Assembly: GCA_964034945.1 (NCBI GenBank)
Contig: OZ035962.1
Coordinates: 36,235,943 to 36,299,942 of the forward strand
DNA: 64,000 bases
Direction: 5' to 3'
DNA from: Chrysopilus asiliformis
Lineage: Eukaryota > Arthropoda > Insecta > Diptera > Rhagionidae
Made by a program: the position numbers and the translations under genes. Positions 13,701-25,700 of this stretch are shown here, in pieces. Every line of letters begins with the position of its first letter. Position 1 is the stretch's first letter. The notes under the pieces were generated by a model that was not told the origin of the DNA, did no database searches, and saw nothing but the letters and a program-made list of their open reading frames with translations.

Positions 13701-16700
13701 AAACGTGGATAATATCGTTTTTCTGTGGCCACGATACGTGCTTGGACGTATACGTGCTTGGCTTGAACCAGTCCTAGAGCGACCATGGTTAGCACAGGCT
13801 CTAACCGAAACGTCTCGCCAAATAAAAAGTAAGTTTTACTTCTTTTTTTAAATTCACGCGGTTAAACCGAAAGTCCTTAGTTATGGAACTTTTGGTATAA
13901 TTTTGTTAACTGGAAGTAACCAAAGTAAATATTTAAAAGAAACAAAACAACTATATTCTATAAATTCGTTTTATTACTAAGAAATGTTGGTCAAAACAGA
14001 TTTTAATTTTTAAATTTCTCTCTGAAATAAAAAATCAACATAACAAAAAATGGAAATCGGCAATGCTCAACTAAACCACACTTCGCTCGTGCAGCTAACT
14101 TCACACTCGTTAAGTTTCATTCATAAATTTTCGGTTAGAAGCATATATGGCTGTACTGCTTACTCTAGTGTTTTCTGCCTATGCAGTTTATCTTCTGTAT
14201 TCTGTGGTACGAGAAACACGTCGCGAAAACACACTTTCGGCCAGCTGATCGCACTTTCGCCCCTAGGGCCGAAAACGCAACTTTCGACCCGCTACGGAGG
14301 CATCGAAAGGCATATTTTCGATGCATGTGTTATGAAAACGAATTTTCACCTAGGTCGCATATGTCTTAAAAATTTCCCCTGTGGCGAATTTTCCTTCCCG
14401 GCAAAAAAAAAATTTTTGAATCTCATCCAACTTAAGGAGGCCCTTCATTACCATGATTTTTCCCATCTGCAAAAAAATAGAGGCACATTTATGTGAAGAT
14501 ACCTTGGCGAGAAAGGGAGATAAGAATCAACTGCAAAAATTTGTCGGCAACTGCAAAAATAATTTCCCCGCTTTTTTTATGGCGATTTTATGGTTACAGT
14601 TGACGGACTTCAACTTTTTTATAGCGATTTCTACTACAATCACACATTGTCCCTGTGAGTGAATAGTGAGCACAGACACATTCAAAGTGTTATTATAGCG
14701 TAGCTGTCATTTTTCATGTTATACAGCTCTATAGCTTTATTGCTATGCCAATTTCAACATTATATCCATAGCATAAGGTTTGATATGTTTGCTTTAAATT
14801 TGTAAAACTGGAAGGGATAGCGTTTATACTTGTATTCAGTCATTCCTATTTAGATCTATATAAGTCTATCTTGCTCTAGTTTTCTGCATTTTTTTGCAGT
14901 TACAGAAGTCATGGCAATGGAGATCCTCCTTTATGGTTCACTTAAGGAAAACAACATTTTTCGGTCTTTGATTTTTTGTTCGTTTGTACAAGTTGATAAT
15001 TATACAACGAAATAAAATTTGTTGTACTCTTTAATATTTATGTTTATTACATTTTATAAAAGAACTAATATTTCTTTGATCCCTTCTAGAACATGAACTC
15101 AATTGATGTTTGTTTGTTAATTTTTTAGTGTCCGGGAAACACATCAAATAGCCGAAGCTCAACAGGAAAAAAACGCAAAATTGCGCGAAGCATTTGGAAT
15201 TTCAGAATATTTCGTAGAAGGATCTAGTTTCGATCCTAATCGCAAGGCAAAAGAAGATCTTGCCAAGAGCACTGCATTGCAGGAAGAACTTCAAATTCAA
15301 AAAAATTCTGAAAAGGAAAAGAGCCGTAAATACGCTTTGGTAAGGACACCATCAAAGGAAAAAGATGTTTCTGCTCACAAAAAATCTAAAACGGATGGCA
15401 GCGAAAAAAAGAAAAAAAAGAAGAAAAACCGTGATGGGTATTTAAACACAAATTATTATAAATGTTAAATAAAATCAAAAGTTTTTTTTGTAATTTAGAT
15501 CATCTAGTCCTGAAAGGAAAAAGGATAAAAAGAAGAAATCCAAGAAGCATAAAAAGGAAAGGTAAATGAATATTTTTCGTTGCATAAAGTAATTAAGTTA
15601 TAAACAAATACAACTTTGACGATTACATTTGTCTATTTCTATTTTTCTATTTTTGAATCAAACCCTCATCAAACGGATGAAGAAAACATAAAAGAATTTC
15701 GAAAAAATTATAACATAATAGATAATAAATTTAAAAAGATTGGATCTATGTCACTTAAAATTTCTTTAAAAAAAATAGTTTCTTATTACTGATTTTGTAT
15801 TTTGAAGTTATGTTATGCTGTTATTATTCTTTTTTGAATTTTTATATTACAACCAAATAGGAAAGATAATAGAATACTTTGAAAACAAAAGGGGAAAATT
15901 AATAACAAAAGGATCATAATTTTTTAACACATACCTGTAATACTCTTTTGAAATGAATGAAAATTAAAAAAAAATATATACTCGAGGTAAGTTTACCAAT
16001 CCATCAAAGATTATCTAGAATTCTTTCCTGATTTGCATGCACTTTTAAGTTTGCATATAATTAATCGAATTTAAATAGCATAAGGAATCGTCCGAGAGCA
16101 TAAGGAATCGTTTTAAAACTATTGTTTGTTTCTACAAGATTTTCCTTGTCTACAATTTTTTTTATAATCGAAGATAAAAAGAATTCAATAGCATTGATAA
16201 ATGAAAACACGTTTCAGTAGCTGGTGGTGGCTATGAGCATTTGTAAATGTTGCTACTTCCATTTCAGGGGATTTTAGCCTGAACATAATACATTATCCGC
16301 GGGCACCTAAAATTCGTATTATGTAATAAAAATTTGCATTATTCGCATTAATTTTTATTAATCTAAATCCATATTTGGACGTATGATATCACTTCAATAC
16401 CAATTTATACTTCCAGTTTGGTCGTTTGGAGAAATCAAAAAAAAAAACTTTAGATGTCTCTTATCATTAAATGTGTTTTTGTATGCCATAGTTTTGTCAA
16501 AGATTCACTGAATCCAATAGTGAAAGCCGTATCTAAATCTACGGTTCATCTAAGGTTCATGAGGTATCCGGCTTCTCCTGGTATGGTGGATAACTTATGG
16601 TAAAAAAATCGATTTGTGGGAAAAGGGGGTACGGTGTGGAAATAATGGTATGTAGCTATAATGGTATCGCAACGGACAAAATTTGGGTCGTAAGCGACAA

Positions 16701-19700
16701 AATTTCATAAAATGAGTTATGAACACATCAGCATGTAGGTTGACAGGCACTTCTTTATAAAACTAAAAAAAAGGCTTTTTAAAAAAAATAATAAAAATAA
16801 GCTTTTTATTATTTCTGTAAAGGTCAGAAATGCAGACCGGTTTTTGGTTCCGTTCGGTTCAAATTTGAATTTTAGGGATCGAAAAATTTGTATTATTTTC
16901 CATTTTCGACCAGATGTACATCGTTTTTTTATGTTAATCTAGTACCAAAAAACATTCCACGTGCGCTGTACCATTTAAACTCTCGCCATTGTCACGATTT
17001 TTCGCGGTTTTTATACCCGTATGGTGGAACCAAAGGGTATATTAGATTTGCCTTACCGTTTGTAACGCCAAGATCCCGTCATCACACAAAAAAATGAATT
17101 ACAGAATGATAAAAAAAGTTGAATTTAGCATGACCGTCCGTCTGTCCGTCCGTCTGTGGCGCGGATTGCGGGCGCACGGATTGAGCTAGAGACTTGAAAT
17201 TTTACGCAGATCCGTTTTTCGTAAAATGCGAGGCCAAGTTCGTTCATGGGCAAGAATGGACCATTAGGGGGGGTACCCCCCATACGAACGAAAACGTTTT
17301 TTGTGAATATCTCAAAAACTGTGTATCTTATCAAAAAGGTCCAAGAACAAAAGTTATTTAGGATATGATTCTACATAAAACTCCCATACATCAAAATCCG
17401 ATTGGAATAAATTTTAAAAAATCTTATTGGAAAGTTTGACTTCAAAGTGGAATTTTGGTACAACTGCTCGAATTATGATACGAATATCACCATACGGGTT
17501 TTCAATAATTGCCAGATTGGCAATTATAGCTTTTGTTATGTTTTGTATGGAGTTTAGTACCGCTGTCACACTGCCGTAGAGGGCTTTGTTCAAATTTGTG
17601 ATGAAATTTAATTGTTTTTTAAGGGGGAATTTTAACCGAAAACCCGATTTTTCAACCAATCGTCGAATTTTCACCTTTCAAAATATGCAATTTGTTTTGC
17701 ATCTCGAATTTATAGGGGAGAATTGAGGGGAAAAAACCAAACTTGGGTTTTATTTCGTGAAAGTCCGACGACTAACTACCGAGTAATGGCGGAGCAGTCC
17801 CCCCTTCAAAACACCCCTTAAACGGGAATTTCCGCTGATGTTAAAACTACAAGTGTCCCTTAGTTTTCGATTTTGAAAACACAAGTGCCTCTTAAGGCGC
17901 CCACAGACAAGAAACCTTGTTTTCAACATGGTCGCCAACATCAAGCTCCGGCCACCGATTATCGAATGTTTTCCAAATTTTTGATTTCAGCTCAACCATG
18001 TTTTCAACATGACATCAACTACCAACATACCAACAGACGTTGAACATCGACTTTAACACGGCAAATGTTGAGAAAAAGGGTTCTCGTTTGTGGGCGCCTT
18101 TAGTTACATATTTAAAAGTCAGCAAAATTTGTGTACTTTACTTGTTAGTCTTCTTGCAATTTGAACAGTTTTTTACAGAATTTAAAAACTATATATAGCA
18201 AATATTGAAAATTTATTCGCACTTCTGTGGAAAGGATTTTTTTTTGACATTTGTTCAGTTCAAATTGGCTGATTTTTAGTTGGCTGCCCTGGTTACCTCC
18301 TGGTTGACATTTCTAAGCACACTATGGAGACACAATAAATATGAAAAATCATGACTGAAAATGCCCACGCCCTGAGTGGGGGAAAAATATATGAAGTGGG
18401 GGAAAAAATCATGATTTTTAAAAGTCCAATGGAATCGTCGGGTTACCTTTTTTTGCCTTAACTTTTAAATTTGGAGAAAAAATCTGAACTCAATCATAGA
18501 ACAAGCTCGATTTCTTCATAGAAATCCCTAAAATCTATACAATATTCTTAGCTCTTGGAATAATTATGAAATTCGATATATTATAATTGACTTTTTACTA
18601 TTTTAATTACAAATGTTTTTTAACGCAAAAGTATTCATTGTTTTCATGTGATTAATTAATTTTAGTTACATTATTAGTTTGTTTTTATCGTTTTGTATAT
18701 AAAGCAATCAAATAAAGACAATCGCTAACTAGAAAACAAAACAAGAAAGCAAAAATTTTTAAAATAATTTCTCATCTTTCTTTTCTTAAGACAGACCATT
18801 TTGATGAGTTTTGACAAAGGTAAACAATTATAAAGAAATGTGAACAATTTTAAAAAAGACACACTTGTGGAAAAATGCTTAAAATAATAATAAAAAAAAT
18901 TATATAGTATTTTCTGTAAGAAAATATTTTTATATATTCAGTATATGTAAACAAATATTGCCTCTGACAAATAACAATAGCATCAAAAAAAAAAAATCAC
19001 CTTCCAATTACAATACATATTTGGTCGTTGTTTTACCAAAATATTTACTAAAAAATTGAATTGTGACAATCAAACATTTTACTGAATGGAGTTTTTTAAA
19101 AATGCAGTATGAAACAATTCAATTTTTTTACACATTAGTGGAAAATCCTATACAAACAAAATTTTTACAGAATATTTAATCTTAAATGGGATTTTTTCCT
19201 TTATATTTTATATTTAACAGATCTAAGAAGAAGAAATCCCGAAAGCATAAGTATACGGACACAGATTCATCAGACAGTGAAAGTGATTCCGATAACGATT
19301 CAAGTGAATCGGAAAAAGAGTCCAGGAAACGAAAGAAGTCTAAGAAAGAGAAGGTACTTGTAACTAAATAATAGAACAAAACAATAACGGTACTGTCACA
19401 AAATATACTTTTATGTTTTACAAGTCATTTATCAAACTTGTCGACCATTTACGTAAAGAATATGGCATCAAATGTTATTTTATTTATTTATTCTCCTCAA
19501 TTGAAACTGTATCTTCATTGCGTGTGTGCGTGTGTGTGTGTGTGTGTACGTGTCCATTGGTCAGTAATTTTGAATAATATTTTGTCACTCAAGGGCAGAA
19601 CTATCCTAAGTCACATTTTGCGAATTTTTCAGGAGAGCCCTGCAGTGGATCGATTTGAAATGTTTGGGGGTTGAGGGTTATAATTAACTTTGATAGGGCA

Positions 19701-22700
19701 CTTTGGCACATTTGTTTTCAAAAAATTTTGACCACGGCGCATTTTTCCCAATGTTCTTCTAAAGGTAGTTACTTTATTATTGCAGTGCTTCTGTAAGGAT
19801 GGGAATTTGGTCGAAGAAAATTTGGCTACCTCTTGTTTGACTAGAATGATCAAAACGATCGATTCTTGAATAGATGAATTATTGGCTATGTTACTTGTAC
19901 TTACGTTGTATAAATAAATGATATGCCATTCATACGATTAATTAATAATTCTGACAAAATTTTTCTCCAGGGGGCGACGTTTTTATCTTCGCCCAAAAGG
20001 GGCCAGTGCAGGGTACAGAAAAATTTTATTCGCGAATCGAATAATTAACGTTTTCGTTATTCCAATAACGTTATTCAAAACTTTTTATAAAATAAAATTC
20101 GCGAATAATTCATTTCACAGAGATTTTTTTTTCGATTCGCTCGTGAATGAATTGAAACGGTTTTTAACTGCTTAATTCTACGATGAGCCTCTTGAAACTC
20201 AACTTTTCGATTCGCGAATGGAAAAGAATCATTCTTTTTTATTCTTTTTCCATTTCCTTATCGTAGAGCTAAATTAGAGTATTCGTTCATCCGCTTGTCA
20301 CTTACAATTCTTATAAATCCCCCCCCCCCCCCCCCCCCCGCCCCAACAACTAATTCACCCCCTCCCCCTTCCTTCATTCCTCTTCCCCTTCCTTCATTCT
20401 CCGTCCCTCTCCCTTTACCACCAGCCCCTGAAATTCAGCCCCCACCCTTTAATCCCCGAGCCATTTTATCACCCCCATTCACAAAGAATTTCCCCCTCCC
20501 CGTCCACCATCTCATCACTCGACCCGTCTCTCTTCTTCATCTTAATTCCCCCTCTTCCGACCCGTTTCCTGTTCAAAATCATGACATACTTTAATTTTAA
20601 ATACTTCTAACAATCATTTAATCCGCGAATCATTCTTTTGCGATCAATTCGTGATCGCATCATATTTTCAATTCGCGAATGAATCAAAAATAAATTTCGC
20701 GGAAGAATTATTCGTAAACGAACGAATCGAAAAGAATCATTCTTTGTACACTGCCCAGTGTAAATTCGGGCTGCACCAGATTAACGTAACGTCTCCGTTA
20801 TTCAAATAACTGCAGACTCGTTGTGATGAAATCTTAATCTGAGCTTTTCAGTTACTAAAGAAGTATCATAGACTGCGGACCTTTTTTGTTGCTGTCTGCA
20901 CTACTGAAATGATTTTAATTCGATTTTATATTTTATAAATAATAAGGAAACAATTTTATATGTGTCTATTATTATTTTAATTGCCGTTTTTGCCGGAAAA
21001 TATCAAAATTTGTTTTTGGAGAATGTAGCGTAAATATAACAATTCCTCGAAAATGAACAATTTTCGATCGAATCCGCAAATATTTCCACAAAAAATGTTC
21101 TGATATATTTCCTCAGAAAACTTGATGTTTTTTTTTCGTTCAGCTGCCATTTCTACTTGAAACGTGAGTGATTGAATCTATAGCCCCGTTTACACTTTCA
21201 ATTTTTCGTTGAATTTCTCCACGAATTTTATTCAGAATTTACTCCACGAATTCACGGATTTGAACGAAAAATGTTTTAATCGATTTTAAGTACAGTTTTT
21301 ATGGATCAAGGGCTTTGCGAAACTTCCAAACAGTCAACGGTTTCAAGATGTCCACACTATAATTTTATATAGTCGCTCTAGTTCTCAGTCTCAGTATCTA
21401 CCCGCACACAGTATAGGCAATTCTGTAGATATTTATTTCCCTGTGAATTAGGCATTTTATATTTGTTTTAATTACAGACATATATGTATATTCTAGAAAT
21501 GAGTAACTCATAAGTGATTGACTCGAAAAGAGTGGTTCACTGCACTAAATCAAGTGACACGATTCATTAGAGGCCCTATCACCAAACACGATACGATTGA
21601 CTCGAACCGTAAATTCAGGCAATTGGCACACCGAATGCGAATTCGCACCGCATTGCGAGAAAATTCAAGTTTACCACGCGATCTTATATTGTATGTCATC
21701 AACATGAGCTCTAATTTTGTATTGCGTAACAATGCGATCTCTGCAAAATCAGAGCTCATATAGATGGCATCTATATATATAAAAATGGATGTTTGTCTGT
21801 CTGTTTGTCCGTTTGAGATTACAAAACTCAAAAACTACTGGACCGATTTTTACGCGGTTTTTTGCAAAATGATCTGCGTTGCCAGGAGCAGGTTTTTAGC
21901 TATGTAGATTTTTAAAATGGAATTTTCGAAACGGAAGGTCCTGTAAGGATAATGAAAATATCCTTTTTCCCATTTTTCCCCGAAAAAATTTGCATTATGG
22001 GGTTTTTGGGGTCGGTGATCACGGCTCTGCTGTTGGAATTTTAAAATTCGAAACGGAAGGTCCTGTAAGGATAACGCAAATATCCTTTTTCCCGTCTTTC
22101 CCCGGAAAAATCGGGATAAAGGGGTTTCCGGGGTCGCTGATTGCGAATTCGGTGTTAGATTTTTAAAATTCTAAACTGAAAGTCCTGTAAGGATAACGCA
22201 AATATCCTTTTTCCCATTTTTCCCCGGAAAATTGGCATTATAGGGTACTTGGGGTCGCTGATCACGAATCCGATATTAGATTTTCAAAGTTCGAAACGGA
22301 AGGTCCTGTGAGGATAACGAAAATATCCTTTTTTCCATTTTTACCGGGGCAAATCGGCATTATGGGGTTTTTGGGATCGCTGATCACGAATTCGGTATTG
22401 GATTTTCAAAGTTCGAAACAGAAGGTCCTGTAAGGATAACACAAATATCTTTGTTCCGATTTTTCGCCGGAAAAATCGGCATAAGGGGGTTTTTGGGGTC
22501 GCGGATCATGAATCCGGTATTAGATTTGCAAAATTCAAAACGGAAGGTCCTGTAAGGATAACGCAAATGTCCTTTTTCCAGTTTGTCCTGGGAAAAATCG
22601 GCATTAGGGGGTTTTTGGAGTCGCTGATCACGAATCCGGTGTTGGAATTTCAAAATTCTAACCGAAAAGTCCTGTAAGGATAACGCAAATCGCATTTTTC

Positions 22701-25700
22701 CAATTTTTCTTGAAACAATTGACACTAAGGGGTTATCGAGGTCGCTGATCGCGAATCCGGTGTTCGATTTTTCAAATGCTAAACGGAAGGTCCTGTAAGG
22801 ATAACGGAAATGTCCTTTTTTCAATTTTTCTCGCAAAAATAGGCTTTGGGATATCACGAATCTGGAGTTGGAGTTTCAAAAATCGAAACAGGTCCTGTAA
22901 GGAAACCATTTTTTCCCAAAACTTTTTAAGTTATTTATGGTTTTTTGGCATTCTAAAATTTATACAAAAAACTTTTAGCTGCCAACGAAGGGTCTGCTAG
23001 TAGGATATAAAATCGCTTGGTAAGTTTGAACTTTATCGCTATGCGGTGCGAATTTGCATTGGGTGTGCCAAGTGCCTCAATGTTGTTGTTGATGTAAAAC
23101 ACAGCACAATCACTCTTTGATTCAAATGAATCAACGAATCAAAGATAAAATTCGATTCGTTTCAAGTCAGAGTGATCCTTCACTTTTTTGAAATTTTTGA
23201 ATGCGACAATTAAAAATCGTAGGGTCGGATAGGGTGAAGTAGTCCGTAGGGAGAAGTGGTCCACCACCATTTTTTTTTAGTAATAGTGACATTAGAACAG
23301 AATATGTAACTCTCATCGGTTTCTTTTGATGACAGCTTGTTTTTTACTAGTCATTGAAGTGTGCAGACGTATATTTACTCACTCTCACAGACCAGTGCCA
23401 AAAAAACATTTTGTGGGTGAACCACTTCTCCCTACCATTTTGAAAAAATCGAAAAATCAAAGTTTTCGATAAATGCCTAAAAATTTAATTGAATGTCAAA
23501 AAGTTGGCAATCTGTGAATGCAGAAAGTTAGCTTAGGTCTTGCGCTTGCGATTTGACTACCACTTCACCCTACCTGACCCTAGTTGATAAGAATGTTGAC
23601 GACTGACAGCCGTCTTTTAATTTCAATCTTCATGATTCAAATAAATTACTCTTTGGGATTGATTCATTGAAGTGAACGAATTGAATGATTCTGCCCACCA
23701 CTAGTATATGCGGATGCCCTTTTAATTAAACTTTTTAAAAGTTTAGCGCCCACCCTCTATCCTGTTTTAATCAAGAAAAAAACGATCTGTGCAAGATTTT
23801 AGCACAATCGGACAACTGCGAAGCGACCCTCCTCGACTATGAAATTTTGAGAATTTCAACCGGGAAGTCTTTTTAAAGAAAACGATTTTTTTTAGTTATT
23901 TTATTTGTAATTACTTGGAGGACTACTGATGGAAATTAATGAGAGGTTTCGTTAGCATGCGTGTATTCTAATATTTTTTCGAGCAAGCCCAAAAAATGAA
24001 GCAGTTTTTTATTGCAATACCTTCCTATAAATTGTTTAGTGAACCAGACTCTCAAAGTTAATCATATTAGCAAAAAATTATTAAACAAGAAATTTAAACA
24101 ATGCTAAAACAATTGAAATATCATTCTGTTGTAATCCGTAAATAATGTTCAGAACATACAGTTTCAAATAGTCGTATTTTTTTGTATAATTTCCTTTTTT
24201 ATTTCGAAACAAATCAAAGACCAAGTTAACCCAAAAAAAAACTATAAAAATAAAATGAAAAAAGCATTTTAAGAAAATTACATGTTTTGTTTGAACCCTT
24301 GGCGCTTCATTTAATAGGATAGCTCTCAACAGGCTCTATTGTAGCTTTTGTAAGTATTTTATTTCCTTTTCACTCTTCTCTTTGGCAATTGTTAACAATA
24401 AAAAGCCATAAAAATATTTTTTTTACTTTTTCATTTTTACACCATAAAGTATTTTTAATGAAAATAGAGACAAACTCGTCCGCACATCTTTTAATAAAAT
24501 TGAAGGATTTTTTAATGTGTACGTTGAAAAAAACTTAAAGGTTCTGTAAACGGACATCTTTGAATAATTGTTGATGAAATTTTTAAATTTGTTTTTATTT
24601 TTTTACTATCCACAGAAAAAGAAGGATAACAAAAAGAAGAAGCAGCGATCTGTCTCAGAAGATTCTCGTCCCAGGTATTAAAATATTTGTAACTAAAATA
24701 ATTGTTTCACTAACAATTTTTTTTTCATAATTTACAGTTCTCCTGAATTAAAAAGACAACAATCGCCAAGTTCTGGCAGGTCTAAGAACCGTCAGCAAGA
24801 GAAACGGCTACAGGAAAAGCGCTTGGCTGAACACAACGAGCGAGGGCGGTCCAGAGAACGTCGAGATACCGCCAACAAGAAATCAGTGCAAGAGAAACAA
24901 TCTAGAAAAGTTGACGAGAGAAAACAATCTGGATTTAACAACAAAACATCAAAATCAAGAAAACTTTCCCAATCGCGTTCACGATCGCGAACACCTGAAA
25001 AACGTAAATACGCAGAAGTAAAAAGAAATCGATTGCACGATCAGAAAAACAGACTCCGCTCTCCGGCTGATCGATTTCCCTCCATCAGTCCCAAACGTTC
25101 GCGCAAGGAACGTTCTTTATCGAGAAAACGTTCTGCATCAAGAAAGCGTTCTTTATCGAGGAAACGTTCTACATCAAGAAAGCGTTCTTTATCGAGAAAA
25201 CGTTCTTTATCGAGAAAACGTTCTGCATCAAGAAAGCGTTCTGTATCGAGAAAACGTTCTCCTCCTCCTACCACAAGCAAACGGAGTGAAAAACGCAGAT
25301 CACGATCAAAATCACCTAAAGTTTCCAGAAAGTCGCCCAGCCCGAAAAGAAAGGAACGTGAACCGAAGAAAGATTTTCATTTGAATGAAAAATCCCAAAG
25401 GAAATCGAAATCTGGCGATCGCGAAACAGATAAAAAACGACGTAATTCACCACAAAAGTCAAGAAGAAGTCGTTCAATTTCGTACTCAGGCAAACGGAAT
25501 GATCGTGTACAGCGTACGTCACCAATTACAAAGAGGACGCGATCACCAATCAATAAAAAACCAGTACAAAAAAGTCCATCTCCGAAACGCAATAAGAAAT
25601 CCACATCCCGATCTAAAAGCAATACGAGAGCAAAACGGTCATCTACACCGAGAATTTCCAAACGGAAACGATCACCGTCCAATGATAGGAAGGTCCGTGA

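Larger units (their letters stand above)
12575..13920 (-). repeat. Family-2 repeat interrupted by two younger insertions
   Basis: Left part ~12575-12657 (AAAATGTCGACGTCTTAATT, CTGAGTCAATTGG), middle ~13231-13335 (CTGTCTGTCAGCCTGTCTAC, AAGATTTCTCAAAAGC, GACGATCCTAACAAC) and right part from 13887 (AACTGGAAGTAACC) reassemble one family-2 repeat. A Helentron-like element (12658-13230) and a Penelope-like fragment (13336-13886) split it. Confidence 0.75.

Noticed and set aside
14050..14496. 148-codon ORF in Srrm234 intron 2
   Set aside because: No recognisable motif, overlapping alternative frames of similar length, and no splice or promoter context.
20295..20594. Pro-rich 99-codon ORF
   Set aside because: It starts in a poly-C run and follows a pyrimidine-rich repeat core shared with 12249-12442.
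21774..22990. CRISPR-like array
   Set aside because: Units are head-to-tail near-identical ~120-bp repeats with no unique spacers, in an insect genome; it is a minisatellite.
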